From positions 1 through 45,111 of the forward strand of contig DASXTQ010000071.1 in assembly GCA_036505295.1 (NCBI GenBank): a stretch of DNA of 45,111 nucleotides, in the 5' to 3' direction. Within the stretch, counting starts at the first letter, position 1, and each line of letters begins with the position of its first letter. The notes beneath the pieces were generated by a model. It saw only the letters and a program-made list of their open reading frames with translations, made no database searches and was not told the DNA's origin. A program made the translations under genes and the position numbers. This document shows, one piece after another, positions 22,730 to 30,011 of the stretch. Source of the stretch: WS-7 sp036505295. GTDB lineage: Bacteria; Eisenbacteria; RBG-16-71-46; SZUA-252.

Positions 22730-24541
22730 GTGCCGGGGGCGCTTAAGGTGCGCCTTGGCCCGGTCGATACATCCGTCGATATGGATACAACCGTGCCGAA
22801 AAAGGCAGACACACCTGGGGAGAAGGCTGCCCTCGTCCGCGACCAGGTGGCCGCCTCGGAAGCGAAGTACGTCGGCGATTGGGTCGACGCCCTCGTGCGC
22901 AGTATCGAGGCGCTCCGGGTACCCGTGCGCGACGACCCCGCGCTCCACAAGGCTCGGGCCGATCTCGATGCGATGACTCAGTCCTGCCTCAACCAGGTCG
23001 GGGATCTCAGGATCATCGTCGAGGAGTCCAGTCTCACCTTCGAGGGACAGTGCGTCTACCACAGTTCGGCCCGGGAGGGCTCACTGTCCCTTGCGCTCTT
23101 CCGTGACGGGGTGCGCGAAATCGCTCTGCGTCGGGGGCTGGAGCGGGAGGAACTGTGGGACTTCGTGAACGTCATGAAGTGGGCGACCGACCGGCGCGAG
23201 AAAGGCCCCGACGATGTCGTAACGCTCCTCTGGGAAAGAAGCCTCCGGCACATCGAGGTCGTTTGCGTTCCCCTCGAGGAGTCGCAGGACCATGAGGGCG
23301 GCGGCGCGGCGGCCGGCGAGATCCCGTGGCCGTCGGGGCACGAAACGAACTCGGACGCGGAGGGAGAAGGGGAGGACCGGTCGGATGATTGGTCGCTGCC
23401 GATCGGGACCGAGTCCGCCTGGAACGAGGACCTTGTCTCACAACTCGAATTCGGCGAGATCGAGGCCGCGAATATCCGCATGCTCGCCATCATCGAGCAG
23501 GCGGTCTCCCCAAGGGACGAGGTGCTGGAGATCCTTTCGGCAATCCTCGGCGCTGAGGAGGAACCTGCCCCATATCTCGAAACCGCGTCGACCATGGGCT
23601 CTATCGTCGAGCAAGCCGTTCTGGAGGGGGACCTGCTGCTGGCCAACCAACTGATGGACCGGCTCCGCCAGATCTCCGGAGCCAAGCCGGTCGCATCGGG
23701 TGCGTTCCTGGCAGCCGCGGACCAAATCGTTCGAGACATCGGGCGGCACGACTTCGTGAGTCGACTGGGCCCGGTTCTCACGGCACACCCAGAGATCGAT
23801 CTCGGCGCGCTCACGAGCTTTCTGGCGCGGCTGGGTCCTTCCTCCGCACCGGGCGTCTGCGACCTGTTGAGTGAGATCAGTGAGATGAGGATCCGTCGAG
23901 CCCTCTGCGAGGCGCTCGCGATCTCCTGCAGGAACGACGTCGACATCTTGATCGAAAGGCTTTCGGACTCCCGTTGGTTTGTGGTGCGAAACATTCTCTA
24001 TGTCCTTGGCCGGATCGCGCACCAAGGTGTGGAGAGGGCACTCGGGAGCGCCCTCTGTCACAACGACGCTCGCGTCCGAAGCGAGGCCGTCCGCGCTTTG
24101 AGAGGAATCGACACGGCCACGAGCCGTGCCTACCTCAACTCCGCGTTACGGGATCCCGAAAAGAGCGTCCGCATCCTTGTTGCACAATTGATCGCCAAGA
24201 GGGGGGATGAACGCGCGGCGCGGATCATCTGGACCGTGATCGAGTCGCCCGAGTTCGCAACCCGCGAAGCCGACGAGCGGACCGCCTTCTTCGAAGCGCT
24301 GGGCGTTACAGGGTCGGACACCCTCGTTCCGAGATTGGAGCAAATGCTGATCTCGGGAGCGAAGTCTCGGTCCGGCGCTCAAGAGGGAGGGAAGGACGCA
24401 GCGCTGGCCCTCGCATGGCTCGGCACCCCGGCCGCTCTCGCCGTACTGGCCCGCGAGCTGGAGAGCAAGCGTCCAACCGTGCGCGACGCCGTGGCTCGGG
24501 CGCTCGAGGCGGTGCGGAAGGGCTCCCACAAGAGCCAATAG
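22730..24541 (+). CDS. HEAT-repeat protein with an uncharacterised N-terminal domain
   Basis: The ~603-residue soluble protein has no signal peptide. The N-terminal part (~50-190) contains VEESSLTFEGQCVYHS, LALFRDGVREIALRRGLE and VVTLLWERSLRHIEV, a pattern I associate only with uncharacterised HEAT-containing proteins. An acidic linker follows (~195-225), then helical repeats to the end, clearest at ~400-590 (DSRWFVVRNILYVLGRIAHQ, NDARVRSEAVRALRGI, DPEKSVRILVAQLIAKRG, SKRPTVRDAVARALEAV). HEAT arrays usually scaffold protein contacts. The start is uncertain: GTG 22730, GTG 22748 and ATG 22781 lack clear Shine-Dalgarno sites. It leads a co-directional run with the patatin, PH and 22-residue-repeat genes. 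Confidence 0.75.
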   Translation: MPGALKVRLGPVDTSVDMDTTVPKKADTPGEKAALVRDQVAASEAKYVGDWVDALVRSIEALRVPVRDDPALHKARADLDAMTQSCLNQVGDLRIIVEESSLTFEGQCVYHSSAREGSLSLALFRDGVREIALRRGLEREELWDFVNVMKWATDRREKGPDDVVTLLWERSLRHIEVVCVPLEESQDHEGGGAAAGEIPWPSGHETNSDAEGEGEDRSDDWSLPIGTESAWNEDLVSQLEFGEIEAANIRMLAIIEQAVSPRDEVLEILSAILGAEEEPAPYLETASTMGSIVEQAVLEGDLLLANQLMDRLRQISGAKPVASGAFLAAADQIVRDIGRHDFVSRLGPVLTAHPEIDLGALTSFLARLGPSSAPGVCDLLSEISEMRIRRALCEALAISCRNDVDILIERLSDSRWFVVRNILYVLGRIAHQGVERALGSALCHNDARVRSEAVRALRGIDTATSRAYLNSALRDPEKSVRILVAQLIAKRGDERAARIIWTVIESPEFATREADERTAFFEALGVTGSDTLVPRLEQMLISGAKSRSGAQEGGKDAALALAWLGTPAALAVLARELESKRPTVRDAVARALEAVRKGSHKSQ

Positions 24542-24602
24542 GATTGCCGCAGCACCCGTGTGCTGGTCCCTTCCGTCGCCGGCGGGACGGTATGGGTTTG
24601 CG

Positions 24603-24616
24603 CCTCCGATCGGAGG
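24603..24616. promoter_or_regulatory. 14-bp perfect palindrome upstream of the patatin gene
   Basis: CCTCCGATCGGAGG, about 66 bases before the patatin start. It could be an operator. Its right half contains GGAGG but no start codon follows at a suitable distance. Confidence 0.35.
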
Positions 24617-24654
24617 GCTGGACGGGGGCACGTCGAAGCTCTATTTTGCTTCGG

Positions 24655-24672
24655 CCGCGACTGAAGTCGCGG
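24655..24672 (+). promoter_or_regulatory. Hairpin directly before the patatin start codon
   Basis: CCGCGAC-TGAA-GTCGCGG, seven base pairs with a tetraloop, ends nine bases before the ATG at 24682, in the position where a Shine-Dalgarno site would be. No good Shine-Dalgarno sequence is present there, so initiation may be weak or structured. Confidence 0.4.
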
Positions 24673-24681
24673 AACAGCGCC

Positions 24682-26703
24682 ATGGCCGACCCATACCGGA
24701 ACCCCACACGAGAATGCGATCTCGTCATGAAGGGCGGGATCACGAGCGGCATCGTCTACCCGCAGGCTCTTCTCGAACTGGCGCAGGAGTACAGGTTCCG
24801 GTCCATCGGAGGAACGTCGGCCGGCGCGATCGCCGCCGCTCTGGCCGCCGCGGCCGAGTATGGACGTGAGCCGTCGGATCCGAAGCTTCCGGGCGGCTTC
24901 GAGAGACTTCGAGATTTGGACGAGTGGCTCTCCACGGGTCGTAATCTCCTCAACCTGTTCCAGCCGAGTCGATCCACCGCTGCATTGTACCGAGTGCTCC
25001 TCGCGCTCAACGAAGAGACGACCCGTTCCGCCGGGCAGCCTTCGACGATTGGCGTGCGTACCGGTCGCAAATGGGCGGGCCTGCTCCGGCGGGTCCTCGT
25101 CCTGCGAAAGGACGCGGCGGCCTTTTGGATCGGCGGGATCCTGGGCGCGGCGCTCGGCCTCGCGTTCGCGGCATGCATCGTGCGGGTCCTCTTCCCGCAC
25201 GCGGGCGGCGTCATGGTACTTGCGGCTCTACTCGTCATTTCGGCCGGCGGCGTCTTGCTTGGGCTGCTCGGCGCCATCGTCGCCAGCGGTTCCCATCTGC
25301 TCCGGATCGCGACCAGGAATCTGCCGAAGAATCACTTCGGTTTATGCACGGGGCGAAAGGATCCCGAGACCCCTTCCGCTTCGGATGCGCTCACGGATTG
25401 GCTGAGTACCCGGATCAACGAGCTCGCCGGGTTGGATCCGAACGGCCCGCCCCTGACGTTTGGGGATCTCCAACGAAAAGGGCTGTCTTCCCGCAAGGAG
25501 GGCAAGGAGCAGAGCATCGACTTGCGGATGATCGCGACGGACCTGAGCCACAATCAACCCTACGTGCTTCCCTTCGAGAAGCAGCTGTTCCTGTTCAAGG
25601 AAGAGGAGATGCGCCGGTTCTTCCCCGCCAACGTCGTGGAGAGAATGACCACCGCGAGGTCGGAGCGCATTTCCCTGGAAAAGCTGGACCGCGTTCACTT
25701 CGTGCCGGAAGCGGCGGATCTCCCTGTCGTATTCGCGGCCCGTCTCAGCATGAGCTTCCCCGCGCTCCTGAGCGCGGTTCCTCTCTATACGATCCGGCAG
25801 TCTGCCTACGAGAATCGGCGCGTGGGAGACACCGTGGTTCTCGAAGATCCGGATGAGGACCTCCACGAGAACCTGTTCAGTGACGGAGGGATCGCAAGCA
25901 ATTTCCCCATCCACTTCTTCGATCGATGGCTTCCGGGTCGGCCGACATTCGGGATCAATCTCACCCAGATGCCGGAGGAATCATTCGAGACAGAGCTGCC
26001 GGTCGCCACGGAGAGAGGCGTGACCACCCGGAGGCTACTCCGGGCAGAGTACTTCAGCAGGGTTTCGGGTCCGTCCCAGGTGTTTCAGGAGGATCCCGAG
26101 TTCGTGCGTTCGGTCTATCTTCCCAAAGCCAACGCCCCGCAGCGTCCGGAGTGGGTTCCGATCAAGAACCTCGCCAGCTTCTTCGGGGCCATCTGGTCCA
26201 CAGCCCAGAACTATCGTGACCGAACCCAGGCCATGCTGCCCAGCTATCGTGACCGGATCGTCAGCATCCGGTTCTCACGAGGCGAGGGCGGGCTCAACTT
26301 GGGAATGGGGGCCGAGCGGATCGGGAGCATTCGGCGGAAGGGGCAGGCGGCTGGAAAGATGCTCCGCAACTTCACCTTCGACGAGCATCGGTGGGTGCGC
26401 TTCCTGGTGCTCTTGGACCAGCTCGAGGCGGAGCTTTTCAAGCTGCGGGAGCGTTTCGAGACGCCCCTTCCGTACGAGGATCTCCTCGTCGACCGCGTGG
26501 CTCGCGGGTATCCTTATCACCGGTCCCTCGCGTGGCGGGAAGAAGCGCTCGCGCGAATGGAGGCTCTCCTGCGCACGGTCGAGCAATGGGGGGACCGGCA
26601 GTCCACGTGGAGCGCGAGCCACCCGGGATGGGGCGACGAGCGCTTTTTCGAAAAGGACGAGCCGAAACCCGAGGGATCCCTCCGCGTGACCCCCAAGGTT
26701 TGA
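24682..26703 (+). CDS. Patatin-like phospholipase/lipase with internal membrane segments
   Basis: The 673-residue acyl hydrolase uses a Ser-Asp dyad. The nucleophile is S46 in IGGTSAGAI and the catalytic Asp is D401 in FSDGGIASNFP; the glycine-rich oxyanion segment is CDLVMKGGITSGIVYP (12-27). Between them lies an insertion with two hydrophobic stretches (~145-170 WIGGILGAALGLAFAACIV and ~175-205 VMVLAALLVISAGGVLLGLLGAIV), so the enzyme is probably anchored in the inner membrane. The frame is open upstream to 24415, but that part overlaps the HEAT gene and is unlike protein; I chose ATG 24682. The substrate (phospholipid, acylglycerol or other ester) cannot be told. The neighbours suggest lipid or membrane homeostasis. 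Confidence 0.88.
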   Translation: MADPYRNPTRECDLVMKGGITSGIVYPQALLELAQEYRFRSIGGTSAGAIAAALAAAAEYGREPSDPKLPGGFERLRDLDEWLSTGRNLLNLFQPSRSTAALYRVLLALNEETTRSAGQPSTIGVRTGRKWAGLLRRVLVLRKDAAAFWIGGILGAALGLAFAACIVRVLFPHAGGVMVLAALLVISAGGVLLGLLGAIVASGSHLLRIATRNLPKNHFGLCTGRKDPETPSASDALTDWLSTRINELAGLDPNGPPLTFGDLQRKGLSSRKEGKEQSIDLRMIATDLSHNQPYVLPFEKQLFLFKEEEMRRFFPANVVERMTTARSERISLEKLDRVHFVPEAADLPVVFAARLSMSFPALLSAVPLYTIRQSAYENRRVGDTVVLEDPDEDLHENLFSDGGIASNFPIHFFDRWLPGRPTFGINLTQMPEESFETELPVATERGVTTRRLLRAEYFSRVSGPSQVFQEDPEFVRSVYLPKANAPQRPEWVPIKNLASFFGAIWSTAQNYRDRTQAMLPSYRDRIVSIRFSRGEGGLNLGMGAERIGSIRRKGQAAGKMLRNFTFDEHRWVRFLVLLDQLEAELFKLRERFETPLPYEDLLVDRVARGYPYHRSLAWREEALARMEALLRTVEQWGDRQSTWSASHPGWGDERFFEKDEPKPEGSLRVTPKV

Positions 26704-26774
26704 GCTGACGACCGAGGAGCTTCGGGAGGTAGTGCGGTCCGCGCGTTCCTGGCGGAAACTTTGGAGGGTTCGCC

Positions 26775-27284
26775 TTGAGTTACGTGGAGAATAACCTCAT
26801 TCCCGGCGAAACAATCCTGTATCGGACAAAGCTCCACTGGATCGTCCTCTTTTGGCCCGCGCTGGTAGGTTCACTCCTCGGTCTGATTTCCGTGGCTCTT
26901 TTCTTCGGCGCCGTCGCATCCCGGACGGGCAGCAGCCAGTCCCATTCCGTCGCCGCCGGCACGGGAGCGTTTTTCCTCGTGCTTGCTGCCGCGATCATTG
27001 GGTTCGGGATACTTCGACGGAACGCGACCGAGATCGCGGTGACGAACAAGCGGGTCCTCATCAAGACCGGGCTTCTCAGCCGGCGAACCATCGAGCTGCT
27101 CCTATCCAAGATCGAGAGCATCGGGGTCGATGAGTCGCCCTCCGGAAGAATGCTCGGCTTCGGAACGGTGATCGTGCGCGGCACCGGTGGCACGCCTGAG
27201 TCGTTCGCTCGGATCGCCCATCCGCTGGAGTTCAGAAGGCAGGTTCACGCGCAGGTGGAAGACGGCCCGGCGCGGGGCCGATAG
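26775..27284 (+). CDS. Bacterial PH domain (bPH2/YdbS-like) membrane protein
   Basis: The 169-residue protein starts at TTG with GGAGGG (26763-26768) six bases upstream. Two membrane helices (~22-48 IVLFWPALVGSLLGLISVALFF; ~60-82 TGAFFLVLAAAIIGFGIL) precede a bPH2 domain: EIAVTNKRVLIKTGLLSRRTIELLLSKIESI and LGFGTVIVRGTGG. The N-terminal NNLIPGETILYRTKLHW is also typical of the family. The function of the family is unclear; roles in membrane-associated complexes or stress are proposed. It lies 71 bases after the patatin gene on the same strand. Confidence 0.88.
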   Translation: MSYVENNLIPGETILYRTKLHWIVLFWPALVGSLLGLISVALFFGAVASRTGSSQSHSVAAGTGAFFLVLAAAIIGFGILRRNATEIAVTNKRVLIKTGLLSRRTIELLLSKIESIGVDESPSGRMLGFGTVIVRGTGGTPESFARIAHPLEFRRQVHAQVEDGPARGR

Positions 27285-27428
27285 GGAACTCCGCCGCACC
27301 CTCCGCCCAGCGCTCCGCCGAGGCTCGGTGTACGAAAGTGAACGTCCCGGGCTGCTTTCCCTTGGATTCCCACAGGCTTCGATCGACGCAAGTGGTTGGG
27401 ATACAGCTCGTTAGTATCAGGGCGAGGA

Positions 27429-27444
27429 ATGGCACGTGGCATGC
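27429..27444 (+). promoter_or_regulatory. Sigma54-type (-24/-12) promoter candidate
   Basis: TGGCACG, TGGC, ATGCG: GG (27430-27431) and GC (27442-27443) are exactly ten bases apart, and the -24 box is complete. The transcript would start near 27455, giving a ~60-base leader to the 22-residue-repeat gene. It falls in the only sizeable gap (27285-27515) of this gene run; nothing else is visible in the gap. Confidence 0.45.
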
Positions 27445-27515
27445 GGGGAGCCCTGATGGCCTACGTGGCCGGAGTCCGGTGAGGCCGGGCTCTTCATACG
27501 AAGGAGGGAAATCCC

Positions 27516-28106
27516 ATGAACAGCCGAGAAACGAAGAACCTCGTGACGGAGGCAAGAGACTACGTCGTTTCGGCAATTCAGGGAGTCGGCGACGTTGCCG
27601 GAGCGATTGCGGACGCCATGAGCAGCGCACTTGTACGCGCACTCCGGGGTACCCGCGCGACGGGCGCGGAAATCATCGCCCTCGTCGTGGACACCATCAC
27701 GGGGGCGATTCAGGGTGTGGCCGAGGTCGGCGGTGAGGTCGGGAGCGCGGCCCGATCCATCATGCTCGGAGCTCTGCGCGGCACCCAGGAGGTGGGCAAA
27801 GCCGGTGTGGAGACGGTGAGCGCGAGCGCCGCGGCCTTGGTGAGGGGGACGTCCGAGGTAGGTGGAAACGTTGGTCAGGCTGCCAAGGGGGCGGTCGAAG
27901 GAGCGATCGCGGCCGCGCGCGACCTTGGCATGACCGCGGAGGATGCGGCAGCGGCGGCTGGATCGGGCGCGCTGCGGGCGGCCGGTGAGATCGGATCAAC
28001 GGCCGTGGAGCAGGTGCGTTCTGTCCTGACCGGAACCATCTCCGGCGTCAAGGTCGTGCTCAAGGAGCCGTTCCGCCCTGAGAAGGAGAAGAAGCCCAAG
28101 CCCTGA
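27516..28106 (+). CDS. Protein of seven 22-residue amphipathic repeats, unknown function
   Basis: The 196-residue protein has a strong Shine-Dalgarno site (AAGGAGGG, 27501-27508). It has no signal peptide or transmembrane segment, but from residue 20 to 173 it consists of seven 22-residue units (starts 20, 42, 64, 86, 108, 130, 152) with consensus A-[IL]-[QR]-G-[TV]-x-[ED]-[VIL]-G-x-x-[VIA], usually closing in G; an eighth begins at 174. The tail is basic (RPEKEKKPKP). A 22-residue (2 x 11) period is typical of lipid-surface amphipathic helices such as apolipoproteins, perilipins and synucleins; phasin-like granule coating is another option. Function is inferred, not shown. A sigma54-type promoter candidate precedes it and a strong terminator follows, so it is probably transcribed alone. 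Confidence 0.75.
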   Translation: MNSRETKNLVTEARDYVVSAIQGVGDVAGAIADAMSSALVRALRGTRATGAEIIALVVDTITGAIQGVAEVGGEVGSAARSIMLGALRGTQEVGKAGVETVSASAAALVRGTSEVGGNVGQAAKGAVEGAIAAARDLGMTAEDAAAAAGSGALRAAGEIGSTAVEQVRSVLTGTISGVKVVLKEPFRPEKEKKPKP

Positions 28107-28167
28107 CTGAGGCGTGGGAGCCACACGGATTTGCTCCACGCACATTAGGTCAAAAGGAGCCGTACAG

Positions 28168-28204
28168 GGTCCCGGCGGTGAGAGCCGCCGGGACCTTGCG
28201 TTTT
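28168..28204 (+). terminator. Rho-independent terminator
   Basis: GGTCCCGGCGG (28168-28178), loop TGAGAG, CCGCCGGGACC (28185-28195): eleven perfect pairs, followed by TTGCGTTTT. It ends the 22-residue-repeat gene and lies between convergent genes. Confidence 0.85.
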
Positions 28205-28234
28205 GAGTCGGGTGGGCAGAAGCGCCGATCCAGC

Positions 28235-29830
28235 CTAGGAGCGAGCCGCCTGCTTGCCTGGGTGCGGCCGCGTCAATTCCGGCTGTCCGTTCAGGTAGGC
28301 GTTGGGATCGTGGTGGAGAGCCCCATCGGGGAGGTGCTGCCACAGCTTGCCGAGATCGCCCTTTACCCGGTTCCGGTAGAACGACGGCAACCGATCGCTC
28401 TCTCCGTTCAGGAAGGGAAGGAACGAAGGATCGGTCCGGAGTAGCCGGCGCACCTTCGAATGATATCCAATCCGTCCGAATCCCTCCGTGGATATCGCAC
28501 GCACCACGTTCATCCAACGGGGGATCCTCTCGTTCACGGCGCGGTACCGGTTCCAGATCGCCCGCCAGGAGAAGGAGTATTTCGTCAAATCGATCACGTG
28601 ATCATAGAACTCAGGCCAGCCATAGTTCTTGGGTATCACGTTCATGGCGTGGTTGTTGTTGAGAAGGTGGAACGGGAACCCGATGACCCGGCCGTCCTTC
28701 TGAAATTCCAAATTGAGCGGAGCCGCTTGTCCAAATGCGGTGAGGAGTGAATAGCCCGGGAACGCGCCCGGCGTCATGTCCACGAACTGCTTCGTCAGCT
28801 CGAACGGCTCGGCACCCTGGTCCACGTCCAATCCCAGCACAAAGTTCGTCTGCACGTAGGGGACGTAGCGGAGCACCATGTTTACGTGCTGGGAGACCTG
28901 GCGGACCTTTTCGGCCCCCGTGGTGCTCCCGGTCTTCGCCTTGTTCCCGAGGGAGTACCACGACTCAATCCCCGGCAGGATCGCTTTGAACCCATTCTTT
29001 TTCAGACGGACCAGGTGCGGCTCCGAGAGCAACGAGAGGCTGCTCTCGGCGAGAAAGTCGATGCTCCCCGGGGGCACCGCCCCTTCGATGGTGTCCATGT
29101 ATTCGGTGAACTTGACGCCGAAATTCGGGTCGTGCCACGCGACGCGCGGCCGCTTCATCTTCGTACGCAGGAAGCGAAGGTCCTCCCGGATCTGCTCGAA
29201 GCCCAACGGCTGGTACGCGACAACCGAGTCGATGCAGAAGCTGCACGTATAGGGGCATCCCAGGCTGCCGATCATCGGCACGATTTTCAAGATGGGCGCC
29301 TTGGCGAGGATCGGCTCAATGAACTTCCAGCGCTCCCGAACGCCCGGCAGCGTCGGAGGCTGCGCCTTCGCGGTCAGGTGGATCCCCATCGGCCGGTGAG
29401 GCGTGCAGTCCGTGAGGACCGCGTTCAACGTCTCCTTGTCGGTAAAGCCCAGGACGTAGTCGAAATACTTCTGCGCGTCTTGGGGGTAGCAACGGGCATG
29501 CGGCCCGCCGAGGACCGTGACCACGCCGCGCTGCTGGAACAGGCTGCTGATCGAGTAGGAGAGCTGGGCCGCCTGGGTGAAGGCGCTAATGAACAGCACG
29601 TCAATGTCGCGGGGCAGTACATCCGTGAGATCCTCGAAGCCGGTGTAGCAGACCAAGCGGACATCGTGCCCGGCTTCCTCGCACCAGACGGCAATGACCT
29701 GGGGCATGATGCTGGCCAGATTCGCGTGCATGAGCCGGGCGTACAAAGAATGAGTCGGTGCTCGGGCCACAAGATCCACGATTCCGATTCGGAGCTTTCG
29801 CGTATGCGCCTCCTTTCCTCGCCTCGGCAT
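28235..29830 (-). CDS. B12-binding-domain radical SAM protein
   Basis: The 531-residue enzyme has an N-terminal cobalamin-binding-like Rossmann domain (~12-140; LRIGIVDLV, DVLFISAFTQAAQ, VVTVLGGPHARCYP) and a radical SAM domain with the 4Fe-4S cluster motif C192-x3-C196-x2-C199 in GCPYTCSFCID. The SAM-binding and substrate parts follow (ARVAWHDPNFG-like, AILPGIESWYSLGNKAKTG). Such proteins typically methylate or rearrange unactivated carbons; the substrate is unknown. The classical DxHxxG cobalamin ligand motif is not evident, as in many members. I kept the ATG at 29830; an AAAGGAGG a few codons inside has no usable start after it. It stands alone, divergent from the large secreted-protein gene. 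Confidence 0.87.
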   Translation of the reverse strand: MPRRGKEAHTRKLRIGIVDLVARAPTHSLYARLMHANLASIMPQVIAVWCEEAGHDVRLVCYTGFEDLTDVLPRDIDVLFISAFTQAAQLSYSISSLFQQRGVVTVLGGPHARCYPQDAQKYFDYVLGFTDKETLNAVLTDCTPHRPMGIHLTAKAQPPTLPGVRERWKFIEPILAKAPILKIVPMIGSLGCPYTCSFCIDSVVAYQPLGFEQIREDLRFLRTKMKRPRVAWHDPNFGVKFTEYMDTIEGAVPPGSIDFLAESSLSLLSEPHLVRLKKNGFKAILPGIESWYSLGNKAKTGSTTGAEKVRQVSQHVNMVLRYVPYVQTNFVLGLDVDQGAEPFELTKQFVDMTPGAFPGYSLLTAFGQAAPLNLEFQKDGRVIGFPFHLLNNNHAMNVIPKNYGWPEFYDHVIDLTKYSFSWRAIWNRYRAVNERIPRWMNVVRAISTEGFGRIGYHSKVRRLLRTDPSFLPFLNGESDRLPSFYRNRVKGDLGKLWQHLPDGALHHDPNAYLNGQPELTRPHPGKQAARS

Positions 29831-29888
29831 GGTACATGAGGACCACCTATCCGACCACCCGAGATACCGACGCGATGCGTAGATAAAG

Positions 29889-29904
29889 TAGGTAGATCTA
29901 CCTA
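29889..29904. promoter_or_regulatory. 16-bp perfect palindrome between divergent genes
   Basis: TAGGTAGATCTACCTA. Its centre is about 75 bases upstream of the predicted start of the plus-strand transcript and 58-74 bases upstream of the minus-strand radical SAM start codon, so a bound regulator could act on either. The TAGGTA half-site is shared with the inverted repeat at 11827, though the arms are arranged differently. Confidence 0.55.
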
Positions 29905-29935
29905 GTTGACACTGCCCCTCTCATCCGCTAGGTCT

Positions 29936-29964
29936 TTGACCTGCGCGTGATTTCGTGATATCGT
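29936..29964 (+). promoter_or_regulatory. Extended -10 promoter candidate for the 1204-residue secreted protein
   Basis: TTGACC (29936-29941), 17 bases, TGA-TATCGT (extended -10, hexamer 29959-29964). It gives a ~40-base leader with GGAGG at 30003-30007. A TTGACA at 29906-29911 has no -10 partner of comparable quality. Confidence 0.45.
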
Positions 29965-30011
29965 CCTCTTGTTAACCTCCCTCCTGGGGCGCGGGGGAAT
30001 GTGGAGGTCGC

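Noticed and set aside
29906..29934. TTGACA with TAGGTC 17 bases later as a promoter
   Set aside because: The -10 box matches only two positions; the extended -10 pair at 29936-29964 is better.
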